64,000 bases of DNA, from positions 3,778,668 to 3,842,667 of the forward strand of contig NC_135223.1 in NCBI RefSeq assembly GCF_052324685.1, written 5' to 3'. Positions 22,186-40,125 of the stretch are shown here, piece by piece. The notes beneath the pieces are model-generated. The model was given only the letters and a program-made list of their open reading frames with translations, had not been told where the DNA came from and made no database searches. Position 1 is the first letter of the stretch. The number at the start of each line of letters is the position of its first letter. Made by a program: the position numbers and the translations under genes. The DNA is from Brachyhypopomus gauderio. Taxonomy: Eukaryota > Chordata > Actinopteri > Gymnotiformes > Hypopomidae.

Positions 22186-24003
22186 TTTCCTCTGGACCAG
22201 TCGGGCCACGACCACATCAACACAAAACAAACATTGCTGCTGGAAGCCACTTTAGCCAGCAGGCCAAAAGTGAGGATGGCTGGTGCAGAGAATAGATGAA
22301 TATTAAGTAAACAGCAGGACAATAAATAAACAAGCAAAGCAGATCTTCCCAGAATCGGTTATGAACTGTCCTTTCCATCTCAGTGACACAGAAATAGCAA
22401 GCTCTGAGAAAGCAACTTCTGCCTGCCGGTGTTGCAACCAAGGGGTCTGTTTACGGTGTAAGTATGTGCAGATCATACCAGGCCTGCCAAGGACAGAGCT
22501 GGATGAAACACTGTGTAACGATGAGTGCCAAAGAAACTGGCTCTCGGCTCTCGACAGGATCCCACAACTAAAGCAAATTGATCCATGAAAAAAAAGGATC
22601 TTGCTTGGTCCCTTCAGTAAAAAAGACTTTTAATTACCAACAATAAAGCCTGAACTCTCAAAACCAGACCACAGGAAATACATCAAAACAACATACCACT
22701 CTAGTGTCATTTAACCAAATAAGCCAAACACAGAACCTTTTCTCTCATTTCTCTTGTACTCATCCTGCTGTCAATCATCACTCTCTATTTTGCCCACTCA
22801 CTCCATCTGATCTCTTCCAAACATGGCTTATTACTCAGTTATTAATCTTAGTTTATTACACGCTAACAAATGTGAATTGTTCAGCAGCTCGATATAAATG
22901 AATTTCAGCCGTAGGGCTTTAAGAGGTTCAGTTAACTGTGTCATATAGGAAAGGTAAAACGCTAGATACCCAAGCCATGCTCACTGAGATCCTCACACGT
23001 GAACGTTGGTCTGCTGTCCATCACATACCTCTCCATGCACTGCTGGCTGGGTAGGATGGCATCAGGCAGTGTGACCTTACTCCTGTCCAGCGGGTTGAGA
23101 CTCTGGCCAGTGTGGTTGACAGCACGGTTGGCAAACAGCACATCGTACTCCACACAATTGAACAGAAAGGTTGTAAATGTGACCACAAACAGGAACTGCC
23201 TGGATGGGGAGGGAGTCCAAACAAAGCAAACAATTTGCGTTCATATATTTACACATTTGCTTCTCAAATCAAACGCGGCAGGCTTTTATCTGGGTTACAC
23301 TTGCATGCAACACAAAAACAACATGTACTTACACGAGTTCAAAGAACTCTGATAACATCATGCACGCAAAGCCATTCTTCTGATGGAAATGATAAATGTG
23401 AGCATATTTATTAAGGAATCAGACCGATTCATTTAGTACAATCACTGCTGCTGTGACAAGAGTTTAGACTTAATGCCAATGTTACTTAGACATGAACACT
23501 TTCAGATTACACCTGTTCTCTTTATAAATTACAGTACAGTACAGAATCAATACTTTTTGTGGATTAAATGTGTGTCACAGGACTGCAACTAAATATCACA
23601 GAACACACTCCACTTTCTGGAGATCAAATGTTTCTGATCTCCAAAATGGCTTAAATACAAACTCATGCTAATCAAAAAACTAGTAAAACATCAAAGACAT
23701 TCAGTGAGAAAGGATATTCTAGTGAAGAAATTGTCAAGGTTCTTGATATGATGCCAGGAATCTAAAAATCGAAGGAAGAAAAGTTCAATCAGATGCCATA
23801 ATATGTGCATTAAATGTTGCGTATAGACTCCTCTCGGATGCAATCGAGTGCTTTTATTGGTTTTAGGGAAACAAATGACGCGATGTGGCAGTACCTCGCA
23901 GCCCCTCTGGAACGTGAATCAGCAAGTCCTCCTCTCCCGGAGGTGAATCCTCCTCGTAGTCATCTATTCTCTGGTACTCCTGGTAGGCTTCAAAATCAGC
24001 CAT
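15968..24003 (-). CDS. atg9b: autophagy-related protein 9B (Atg9 lipid scramblase)
   Basis: Atg9 is the multispanning scramblase of Golgi/endosome vesicles that seeds autophagosomes. Thirteen coding exons join in phase to 799 aa: 23895-24003, 23718-23761, 23333-23397, 23029-23199, 21579-21720, 20614-21362, 19746-19899, 19346-19525, 18852-19109, 17206-17387, 16729-16831, 16343-16427, 15968-16125. The start MADFEAYQEYQRIDDYEED is acidic and conserved. The core includes WHHIKNLDNFF, ELTELDIYHRILRF, KYNFELILFWGPGS, YGRLYLRHFNELDHEL and FFRNFTVEVVGVGD. Membrane helices lie in exons 4, 5, 6 and 8. The tail has a His-rich stretch (exon 10), SAEMSLHAIYMHE and a run of nine glutamates after PLRLGGW. 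Intron 2 (23398-23717) is a U12-type AT-AC intron; all others are GT-AG. The b paralogue is assigned from the abcb8/cdk5 neighbours. It is divergent to abcb8. Confidence 0.93.
17420..17660. repeat. minisatellite, about 32-33 bp units (AATCAGACACAGAATCAGACA)
   Basis: About seven and a half imperfect units alternate two variants, one ending CAGTGGTAATCAG and one ending CAGTGTAGTCAG, so the array is organised as about 65-bp dimers. It lies in atg9b intron 9, just upstream of the exon 10 acceptor on the minus strand. Confidence 0.85.
17903..18663. mobile_element. degraded hAT-type MITE in atg9b intron 9
   Basis: The right end reads GTTGAGAACCCCT, the complement of the common hAT end AGGGGTTCTCAAC. 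The left end is a diverged version (CAAGTGATTCTCC). Both sides carry GGTTTACA (17903-17910 and 18656-18663), a perfect 8-bp direct repeat; the border is uncertain by one base. There is no coding capacity. A block starting AGGGCTCCAAACTG inside suggests a further nested repeat. Confidence 0.65.
19263..19311. repeat. (CT)n/(CA)n microsatellite in atg9b intron 8
   Basis: A run of CT dinucleotides is followed by CACT and CA repeats inside the short intron between atg9b exons 8 and 9. Confidence 0.9.
19689..19732. repeat. (TGG)n(TGA)n trinucleotide repeat in atg9b intron 7
   Basis: Five to six GGT/TGG units run into about nine GAT/TGA units within the intron between exons 7 and 8. Confidence 0.9.
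22134..22182. repeat. (CA)n microsatellite in atg9b intron 4
   Basis: About 24 uninterrupted CA units; it accounts for the poly-TH and poly-VC frames seen here on both strands. Confidence 0.95.
23398..23717 (-). other. U12-type AT-AC intron of atg9b
   Basis: On the minus strand the intron begins ATATCCTTT directly after the codon AGA (23718) and ends CTCAC before ATTTATCATTTCC (23397). TTCCTTAAT, matching the U12 branch-site consensus, lies at 23418-23410, about 12 bases from the AC end. Splicing there joins NLDNFFTR to IYHFHQKNGF, the sequence expected of Atg9, with no codon split. No GT-AG alternative restores this reading. Confidence 0.9.
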
Positions 24004-25611
24004 TGTGCTTTATATTCATCCTCTACACAGCTCACGACAGGTCCTTATGGGAAACACGGTAAATGAACCGTAGTTACAGTGGAAGGGAGAATAATCTCAC
24101 GTTCACGTCTACCCAGACAGACAACATGCGTGCAGGCACATCTCGTTCCTCGGGGTAACTGGTAGATAGCCAAACCAAAAACATCACCATTGAAATATGA
24201 ACTCCAATCCTCAGTTATTTGTGTAACGTGGCTGTGTGATCTTCTATCAGTTGGTTAACATTTCATAAGATAAATGACCACTGGAAGTCTAACACTCACC
24301 GGGATAACGAACTATTTCCTACAACAGACCGCTGAGAAATGAGAAGAGCAGTTGATTCACCCTAAGATGTGACTTTACCATGACAGGACAAGACAGTGTG
24401 TGTTCAGCTGTAATAATATAGCTAGTCAGGCTAGTCAGCTATCTAAAATTAGACGCACTCTCACCAGAAATAGTTTATATATTAATTTAATATTGTAACT
24501 TTTGCAATCAATGGCCGTTTAACCTGCCAAAACCATCACACAGGGGTCTACGCTAGCGTGGGGCGCTAGCTGGCTACTAGCCACGTTAGCATACCAGCCG
24601 ACTACCCTAGCAGCGCTAGCTGTCCGTCAAGCTGCCCCTTAGACCACAGATTATTCACGTACATCAACGTTTATTGGGGTCTGTTACAAAAATAAAACTA
24701 TTTTGACCAGCTGGTTGACGGACAGTTGTGCCGAGTTCAGCAGACGCCGAAGCGCTTACCATCCGACCACGAACGGCTCTCGTGCGCTCCTCAACAAAAA
24801 CACGAATGTCAACAAAACACCCCTGACGTCACTTCGTTTTCTGCCTACGCAATTTCCCGTGTGCGCACGTGAGGCGGGCGCGTGAGCGGTGTCGTCGCCG
24901 CGCGCGCGCGCGCTGCTGGGCTTCACGCGAACTCGTGTCGCGCGCCTGAACTTTTTCACGTCTAATGTCTCCTGTGTGCCCATTACAGTCTGTTCAACGC
25001 CAAGGATTTTGACCACCGTTTAATACTGAATGCTGTTTTTGCTCGCGGATCGTCCCTTTTGTGTGCCTTCGTTGTAAACATATTTTGTATCATTTATGAT
25101 TCAATTTGTATAATTAATGATTAAAATTATTCTATTCAGTGTCACTTACTTAGGGAAGTGGCCATTGGTTCGCCCATAAATACCTGGGCCTAAATTTCTG
25201 TAAATATGCTTTTCAACAGACAATATTAAAAGCACTATGCAAATAAAATCAGATTTAATTGAATTGCACATTGCAGTGTTTTCAATGTGGTAAATCAAAT
25301 AGCATGATAATAGCACGCTTCCAATTTATTGCAATATTAAATGTTGTCCATATCGTCCATCGGTTGATTAAGCATACACATCTTTACGCCTTTTAAGCAT
25401 TTGCATTTTTACGAGAGGATTATGAAATACTCTCACACCTTTCTTTGGACATGACAGCTTTAACGCTGAGCCTTAAAATAAGACTGACTGGTGCATTCTG
25501 GGATTGTTTATAAATGGCGGCGCACAGTAAAATCTTTGTACTGTCTCCATTCTGAAAGTGTTAGGACTCAGACAGAATATATATTTGTTGTAATCACGAC
25601 GGACACACATA
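24004..25611. promoter_or_regulatory. divergent atg9b/abcb8 intergenic promoter region
   Basis: The two start codons point away from each other across 1.6 kb. A CpG-rich patch at about 24865-24945 includes an alternating run of about 18 CG bases (CGCGCGCGCGCG, near 24898-24915), a candidate promoter core and Z-DNA-prone tract. No coding exon is seen; 5' untranslated exons of both genes probably lie here. Confidence 0.5.
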
Positions 25612-27849
25612 ATGTTTCTGTTGGTGCGCTGCAGTGGCCTGGCACACGGCTCGGGTGGACTGCTGCGTTCTGGCTGTACTAATATAAGGACCCTCCCTCT
25701 CCACTACAGCCGGTATGTCCTCCTCTTACCTGTACACACTGATCCTGAAATCACACCCGTTACAGGAGGTTTCAGTAAGTTAGAGAAAACACTTTGGCAG
25801 TCATGTGTCAAGGCATTTGAACTTTTAACGTGATGTTAAGTAGCTATGCAAGCTGCCTAGCTGGAAACAAGTCTAAAGGTATAAAGCAGTCTCTAGGGTG
25901 GCTCTGATACATCTCAACTTCTCCTGCCTGATTAACTAACTAATAATAATAATAATAATAATCTTTATTTGTATAGCACCTTTCATACATACATGCAACT
26001 CAAAGTGCTTTACAGTATAAATAAAAAGAAACATTAAAAGGAGATAGGACAAAAAGAAAATGTTAAAAGAAATTAAAGATAAAAATATTAAAATAACATA
26101 AAAAGTAAAAAAGTAAAGTAAATAAGATGATAATATAAAAAGGAAACAAACACAATGAAATAAAGTGACAAATTATAAAATAATAGACAACATAATGTAA
26201 TAAGGTAAATAAGATTGAGAGTTTCTTAACTAAAAACAGATCTAAACAGGAATGTTTTTAGACTGTTCTTGAAACCATTCAGGGATGAAATGCCTCTGAA
26301 CTAGTGTTGTATGGCCAGAATTGTTACCTGTCGCCCTCTAGCACTGATAAATGACCATGTGTTGTCTTACATGATCCTTATTGTCTTGTAGATATGGCCA
26401 CACACCACAATGGCCCAACGTCCAGTTTTCAGCCAAGCACCCGAGGATTAGTTCATTTAAACGGATGTGGGCTCAAACTCAGAAAGTGCTCAAATCATTC
26501 ACGCGATGGAGCCCCAGATCCCCCAAACTCGGATTAACGTTTGTGGTGGGACCGGCGGCGTTGACGGTCACTGCGAGACTGTTCGGCACCGCAGCGCACT
26601 GCCACGCCGATGTGAACAACAACCTTCCCGCGGAGGTCGACGCTAAGGAGAAGGTTCCGGAGTTCAGCTGGGCTGTCCTCTGGGAGTTCGTTCGGCCGCA
26701 ACTGTTAGCCCTCATTGGGGCCATTATTGTAAGTATAACACAGAGTATCTAGCTGTTGCATGAGAACCTGTGCTCCCTGTCCTGGGATCTCTGGTTTCTG
26801 AGGACCAGTGTCCATCTTACAGGGAAATGTAATGGTTTAGATTAACTGTACTCAGTAGGGGTTACGGTAGAATTAGGGGACGAGGGTGTGGTTCATAATG
26901 CAAATATTATGTACAATACATGTAAGGCAATACTGTGTTAAGGTGGAATTTAAATTTACAACATCAAGACCTATGTTATTCCTTTTAGTTGCTGATAAAA
27001 CCTTCCAATAATTCATTGAAGCCTTCTTAAATACTCTACTTGTTAATCAGAAAAGCATTCTGCATGCCAGAACATTTTCAAAAATAAAAGGTAAATGCAT
27101 TTTACCGTTACAGATGGTGTGCAATAGCCTATTTTTTGATTCATGTACTGTGTTTGAAATCATTTATACATATTATGGCATGAAAATAGGGATAAAGGAA
27201 AACTAGAGTATTCACCATGTGTGTGACATTTGTCTGGCTGCTTATAGCTTGCATTTGGGGCAGCGGCTTTGAATATCCAGATTCCTCTAATGCTGGGTGA
27301 CCTGGTCAATGTTGTCGCCCAACACCTAAGAGAGCATGCTGGGAATTACATGAGGGACATTCAAGCTCCTGCACTGAAGCTCCTGGGCCTGTATGGTCTA
27401 CAGGTGAGATCAGACGTGATCAGGCTCCTCGGGACGTTCAGGACACAGATCAGAATCAAGTGTGATTAAAGATCATTTAAATCTGATCAAAAGGCAAATT
27501 TCAGCAGACGAGCATTGCAAAATAGTCAAGACATCAAATGGTGGCCCGTGTACTGATGTACTGTGTTTCTTAGGGTCTGCTGACCACTGGCTACATCGTC
27601 CTCCTGTCCAGAGTAGGGGAGAGAGTAGCTGCTAGCATGAGGAAGACTCTCTTCATGTCACTGATAAGGTTTTTCCTGCTGATCATCAGATTAATTCTTA
27701 ATAAATGTGCCATTGATTATTTTATTATTGTTTTGAAAAGCCGAACACCACTAGTGATGTGGAAGGTGAAGGAATCAGTGTTTTCCGTCTTAAACGGAAG
27801 ACCCAAGTTTGAGGAAAAAACAGATGACCAGAACGAAGACGATTTGGGA

Positions 27850-27906
<57 letters not shown>

Positions 27907-30900
27907 ATGTTCTTATTCTTGCAGACAAGATGTTGCGTTCTTTGATGCCAACAAGACGGGCCAACTTGTTAACCGCCTCACGGCTGACATTCAGGAGTTT
28001 AAATCCTCCTTCAAGTTGGTCGTCTCTCAGGTAAGTAATGGCTTCTCAGCTCGACCCCTTGCCCTCTTGGAGATAAGTTCTCCTTTTACCATTGAACCAT
28101 TTGAGACAATGATGTAGATATTACGCACCAAATAAATGGCTGATATTTATTAGAACCTGCTGGCGTTCAGATGTGAAGGGGTTAACGTCCTCTGCTGTTC
28201 CTGGTGTCTGTGCTGTCGGCAGGGCTTACGAAGCATTACTCAGACTGTGGGCTGCCTTGCCTCGCTGTACATCATCTCACCAAAGCTGACGGGCCTGATG
28301 GTGGTCGTGCTGCCGTGTCTTGTAGGCGCCGGTGCCCTCATTGGCTCTTTCCTCCGCACGCTCTCCAGGAAAGCTCAGGAACAGGTAAACACAGGCCCAC
28401 GACAACACAGCGGGGCTTGTGGGATATGTTGGGGGTGCCATAGCATCATATGTTTGAAACTTTTAATGCGAAAGTAGATAAGGCAAAGTTTCCGACGCTT
28501 CAGTGACTACCAGACACTTCTGCTTGGAGTAGTTTCTAGCTTCAAGTGCGTAGTGTGCAATGTTATTTGTAAATGAGATTCCTGTTATGACTCGTAGGTT
28601 GCGAAAGCTACCGGAGTGGCAGACGAGGCTCTTGGCAATGTGCGAACAGTGAGGGCCTTTGCCATGGAGGACCGAGAACTGGAGTGAGTTTTCCATTTTC
28701 CATTCCATTCAGTTCTGTTCCATCTTGGTTCATGTTACATGTTCTGCAGTAACAGCAGTGACTACCTGTAACAGAAGATTAAATGTCTAGCTTCCAATGA
28801 CAGTTAGTTCCAGAGTGTATGATCCACTCTACATTCTAGGGCTTGCCGCTAGTGTTACTAGCTCTTTGGTTTACTTAAGCACCAACCTCAGTGTTGCAGA
28901 GCCAAAAACATGTTTGCTATTTTAAGCAATTTGTGAACTTAGACTTTGAAGTACGTAGTCAGTAATTGTGCTGCACAAGGTTATCATTGTCAAGAAGCTA
29001 CTACTTGCTATTACCAGTTCTCAACATGTCAAATGTGGGTGTTGTCAGTGATCTGAAAGAAAGTGGTTGCCTGTGTCTGCTACAGGATGTACGCTAGAGA
29101 GGTGGAGAAGTCCGCTAGCATGAATGAAGCTTTAGGCACAGGCATTGCAGTGTTCCAAGGCCTGTCAAACATTGTATTAAACTGTGAGTGTGTACAGTAC
29201 CTTTTAGAATAACATCCTAATATTACTGAAGAATGTTATTTTATTGAAGATTGTTTGAGTTTTCAATTTTCTTTTTCCATCAGGCATAGTCCTAGGCACT
29301 ATTTTTGCTGGAGGGTCTTTGATGGCTAGCAATGACATGTCTCCGGGTGACCTAATGTCATTTTTGGTTGCTTCTCAGACAGTTCAGAGGTAGGCCTCTG
29401 ACTACCACACCATCTAACTGCTGCTTCAGTATTCATTACTAATGGCCATAAAATGCATTATGTATAATGCTTGAAATTGTCGATTGAAGTGAATTAACAG
29501 ATTAGATTTTTCTACTGATGAAAGTCAAACTTGTTTGGTTTTGGGGATCACATTTTTTTCTTGGGGTAGGCTGCTATTATTATTTTGAACGTCTTTGTCT
29601 TGTCTCATTCTCTCTAGATCTTTGGCCAGCATCTCCATTCTGTTTGGGCAGGTAATTGATGAATTCTAAACTGACCACATTGCTTTTCTATTAATCTTTA
29701 TTACATTTATTAATCTATCTACTAATTGTGATCTGTCCTTTGCCTAAGATGGTACGGGGCATGAGTGCAGGAGCCCGTGTTTTTGAGTACCTCACTTTGG
29801 AACCAACCATTCCTCTGACAGGCGGGGGGAGTATCCCTCACAACTCTCTGACTGGAAGAGTGGACTTCCTGAACATCTACTTCAGGTAACCTGATCCCCC
29901 AGCTTTGTCTGTAGCAGGCATAATGCTGCAAAATCTTTGTGGAAACCTTTCAGTTCTGTTTCTGTTGTGTGTTGTAGCTACCCCACAAGACCTGGAAGTG
30001 AGATCCTCAGGAATTTCAACCTAACACTTCCTCCTTGTAAAACTGTGGCGATAGTTGGAGAATCTGGAGGAGGTAGCGCGATTACCCCCTTTAGTTAATT
30101 AAAGTTCAACCAAACGCAACGTTCTTCATTGTGCTTTTTACCATTCAGTGTCAACCACGGGAAGATGAGGCTGGGTTCCTCTCCAGGTTTCTTCCTCATA
30201 ACTTCAAGGATCTTTTCTTGCCTTTGCCATCTTGGTTTGCCCATTAGGGACCTGGACCCGGATTCTCCATATATCTGATTACTGTAATGTTGCTTGGTGA
30301 CTAAATGTGTTGTAAAGACTCCTATACACATACAGTTGAAAATGAGTTATATATATTGCGCTATATATATATATATTTAACTCAGAGTGCAGGCAGAAAC
30401 CTAATCGTCACAACACAGAATATCTTTTGTATAAACAGTTTTAACACTATTCTTTATACTCAATGTGACATTTCCTTCTTTGACCCGTTGCACGTAATGA
30501 TGCCACAACTATGGTGTGTTTGACTGATCGAGTGGTTGTGTTCATTATGCTGGATTTGTTTTCTGTCCGTGTTCGTCTCAGGTAAGTCCACTGCCGCTGC
30601 GTTACTGGAGCGTTTCTATGATCCAGACAGCGGCATGATAATGCTGGATGGCCTGGACATCAGGACGCTCGACCCGTCCTGGCTCAGGGGACACGTCATC
30701 GGATTCATTAGTCAGGCACGTCTCTTTACTATTTTACGAGAAAAAAATAATCAGTAAATGCAATTGTATGTCTACGTGCTGTGACAGCTGATGACTTCCT
30801 GCTGTATTTGGAAATGGGCGATCACATTTGTTCACCTCCAGAAACCTCTTTCAGCCTGGCACAGCGACCCCGATAGACATCACAATATCTGGCATCGGCT

Positions 30901-33007
30901 CTCCGTGCCTTTCACCGTCGGTATGCTTTGAGAAGCCAGTCATTGCCGGTGTTGATTGCAGGAGCCTGTGCTGTTCGGCGCCTCGGTGATGGAGAACATT
31001 CGCTTCGGAAAGCCTGGTGCCACAGACGCTGAGGTGATGTCGGCAGCCAAGCAGGCTAACGCTCACGGCTTCATCGCAGGCTTCCCCGACGGCTACGACA
31101 CCGTAGTGGGTGAGTCCTGAACACCTGAGTACCTCAAAGAACATTATTAGAATATGCTAATTAAGGTTGGGAACCAGTGTACAGAGACTGGGTTGGGCCC
31201 TGTGTGAAGCTCTAGTGGTGGTTTGGTATAGGGCATTTTACATCTTATCCTGTGTACATTTCATATATACACATGTCCAACTGGTGCAGGTGAGCGGGGA
31301 GTGACTCTGTCAGGGGGCCAGAAGCAGAGAATCGCCATCGCCCGTGCACTCATCAAGAACCCCAGGGTCCTGATCCTGGACGAGGCCACAAGTGCGCTGG
31401 ACGCCGAATCGGAGCGTGTGGTCCAGGAGGCGCTGGACAGGGCCACCACTGGGCGCACCGTCCTCGTCATTGCCCACCGCCTCAGCACCATCCAGGGGGC
31501 GGACGTCATCTGCGTCATGAGTAACGGCAGGGTGGTGGAGGTGAGGAGATGAGCCACACGTCTGCAGACGTTCTGATTCTGCGAGCCTGGTGGGCTCTGA
31601 CCCTGAAGATCTGCTTGCTTTGAGCTAACTGATTTAACACATGGGCTGAGCACTAGTCCCTTCCCTTTAATGAGGTCTGGCAGAGAAGGTTAAACACCAC
31701 ACTGATGTGCTGCTGCCCTACAGGAACCATGTGTGATTGCCCTCATTTCATACTTAAATTATGAGATAGTCAAGATTCTAGTCTAGGACAATTTTTATTT
31801 CGCTATTTACTCTTGATGTAAGTTATATGGCTAACAAATGTGAAATTTTGTGTACAGTTTGTGAATTCTCTTGTGTTTTTGGAATATAACTGTAGGTAGC
31901 TATGGAGTTAGTATTCATTGTAGAGAAATGTTCACAGTGTTTGAGGAGGCAGAAGACTGGAAGTTCAGCTATGTATTTACACTCTCCAGCCACTTTATTA
32001 GCTACACCTTGCTAGTACCGGGTTGAACCCCCTTTTGCCTTCAGAACTGCCTTGATCCTTCGTGGCATAGATTCAACAAGATACTGCAAACATTCCTCAG
32101 AGAGTCTGGTCCATATTGACATGATAACATCACACAGTTGCTGCAGATTTGTCAGCTGCACATCCATGATGTGAATCTCCAATTCCACCACATCCCAAAG
32201 GTGCTCTATTGGATTGAGATCTGGTGACTGTGGAGGCCATTGTCGTGTTCAAGAAACCAGTCTGAGATGATTCATGCTTTATGACATGGTGCATTATCCT
32301 GCTGGAAGTAGCCATCAGAAGATGGGTACACTGTGGTCAAAAAAGGATGGATCGAACCAGTCTAGCCATTCTCCTCTGACTTCTGGCATCAACAAGGCAT
32401 TTGTGCCCACAGAACTGCCGCTCAATGGATATTTCCTCTTTTTTGGACCATTCTCTGTAAACCCTAGAGATGGTTGTGCGTGAAAATCCCAGTAGATCAG
32501 CAGTTTCTGAAATACTCAGACCAGCCCGTCTGGCACCAACAACCATGCCACATTCAAAGTCACTTAAATCACCTTTCTTCCCCATTCTGATGCTCAGTTT
32601 GAACTGCAGCAGATCGTCTTGGCCATGTCTACATGCCTAAATGCACTGAGTTGCTGCCATGTGATTGGCTCATTTGACATTTGCGTTAATGAGCAGTTGA
32701 ATAGGTGTACCTAATAAAGTGACCGGTAGGTGTATTTGAATGTTGTGATGTAAAATTGTGCTGTTGTAAAAGACTATACAAATAGGGCAGAAGATTATTA
32801 CAAGATTATTACAAGAGTTTTATTACAAGAGTTGTAAAAGGCACTTGAAGCGCTCCTTTGGTGTTATTTCTTCATGATATTTCAGAACATTTTTAAATAT
32901 TTGTTTATATTTTCCTTTGAAAGGCTGGAACTCACCTGGAGTTACTGAGTAAAGGAGGCCTGTATGCTGAACTAATAAGAAGGCAAAGATCCAATGGACA
33001 AAAATGA
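25612..33007 (+). CDS. abcb8: mitochondrial ABC half-transporter ABCB8
   Basis: ABCB8 is an inner-membrane half-transporter linked to mitochondrial K(ATP) activity and iron handling. Sixteen exons join to 709 aa: 25612-25712, 26392-26728, 27248-27403, 27574-27668, 27925-28030, 28223-28384, 28598-28683, 29086-29183, 29284-29389, 29618-29651, 29749-29885, 29978-30072, 30582-30715, 30962-31109, 31290-31540, 32924-33007. The basic N-terminus suits mitochondrial import, and the transmembrane domain spans exons 2-10. In the ATPase domain: Walker A GESGGGKST (about 499-507, split between exons 12 and 13), Q-loop ISQ, signature LSGGQ (605-609), Walker [10 protein letters not shown] (625-633), H-loop His about 661. 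Intron 13 has a GC donor (CAG|GCACGT). Intron 15 holds a Tc1-like element. A poly(A) signal AATAAA is at 33300-33305. Confidence 0.95.
25939..26120 (+). repeat. interspersed repeat with TTTATTTGTATAGCACCTTTCA motif, abcb8 intron 1
   Basis: A TAA trinucleotide run is followed by CTTTATTTGTATAGCACC and CTCAAAGTGCTTTACAG, a motif seen repeatedly in fish genomes as the end of an interspersed retroelement, then an A-rich tail. The exact family is not certain to me. Confidence 0.5.
27855..27903. repeat. (GT)n microsatellite in abcb8 intron 4
   Basis: About 23 GT units, 22 bases before the acceptor of exon 5. Confidence 0.95.
31980..32732 (-). mobile_element. Tc1/mariner-like element, internally deleted (753 bp), abcb8 intron 15
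   Basis: Inverted ends CACTCTCCAGCCACTTTATTAG and the complement of CACCTACCGGTCACTTTATTAG are flanked by TA (31978-31979 and 32733-32734), the Tc1 target. On the minus strand, 32337-32585 encodes the transposase N-terminus starting [20 protein letters not shown] with a helix-turn-helix ([20 protein letters not shown]). The catalytic DDE part is gone, so this is a non-autonomous deletion copy. Confidence 0.85.
32337..32585 (-). pseudogene. Tc1-like transposase N-terminal DNA-binding fragment
   Basis: An 82-residue frame from the natural start Met covers the paired-like helix-turn-helix and the following basic segment ([10 protein letters not shown]), then ends at the internal deletion. It is complete as a DNA-binding domain, but there is no evidence that it is expressed. 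Confidence 0.75.
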
Positions 33008-34141
33008 CTCCAAGTGCAGCTCGGACAACTGCAGTGCGGTCCAGAGCACCATTACACTGGTCCAGTTCAGTTTACTGCATGTAAATGAGCTACATTACAA
33101 AATTACATGTGATTTAACAGGGACATTTAATAGGGTGCTTCACAATGTTTTGTTAAATTTTACTTCAAATAGATTGTGATAAGGAGATATGAATTATAGA
33201 TTAAGCATTGTGAATGTACATTGTTTTTTTCTAACAACTATAAATATTTATGTATATCAATGTATAATAATTAATAGTTGTTCAAATGGGCATTTCATGA
33301 ATAAAAGGAAACAGGAACTGAGACCTTTATCTGATATAACTTTTATTTAGTTAATATAATAGTTAATTTTAGTTAACACATTTAGTTAATATAAAAGTTC
33401 ATATTATGACTGAGTTAGCAGTGTGCAACCCTCAAAGTTGAAATTAAACCAATATCACTGCTACTTGATGTTAAAAATTGTTAAGTAGTGCACATTGATT
33501 TTGTGATTTTAAATATTTTTTCCAATGTTTGTAAAGTTTGTTCATGTCCTACTGTCATTGTGTGAAAAATAAATTACCACACACCTCAGTAAATGAACAG
33601 CACTAGGAAATAGTTCAAGAAATTACTAAAGTTTCATTAACTGAAAATGTCATGACGCCATGTAATAACACATACAAAAAACTATGGCTGCATTTAAATA
33701 AGCATACTGGACAGCATAAGACAGTAGTTCTTTTAGGTATAACTATAAATACTACTGGTTATATTTTTAATCACATAAATTATTTGCCCAGCCATTATTA
33801 GTTGATTGAAAAACAACTTCCTTCTTTTTCTTTTGTAGGTAAAAAAAAATATGAGATTTATCAGATCTCATTTTGCTTGTAAATTGTGGTTTTACTCTGG
33901 TTTTACTACATTATTCGCACACGTCCGCAAAACACCAGTAGAGGACTTTTATTTTGAACTGTCGTAACACCGCGGCCATGTTGGAGCAGCTGTCTTCTTG
34001 CAACGCCCCTTTTGTTGTTGACTAGCCAGCAATATTGGACGCTGTGCGATCAAATCCCCTTAGCCAGCCGTCAGTATCTTGAAAAACGTCGTGGGACCAG
34101 CCAGCCAGCTAGCTACTCATAGCTAGTTTTACTGGTAAAAC
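33008..34141. other. abcb8 3' untranslated region and cdk5 upstream region
   Basis: Contains the abcb8 3' UTR with AATAAA at 33300-33305 and, from about 33900, the more GC-rich cdk5 5' region. In mammals ASIC3 sits between these two genes; here there is only 1.1 kb and no ASIC exon. Confidence 0.6.

Positions 34142-40125
<5,984 letters not shown>

Noticed and set aside
22361-22588. 75-residue cysteine-containing plus-strand frame inside atg9b intron 4
   Set aside because: It looks protein-like (CRCCNQGVCLRC) but matches no family I know, has no splice or promoter support and lies antisense in an intron; not reported as a gene.
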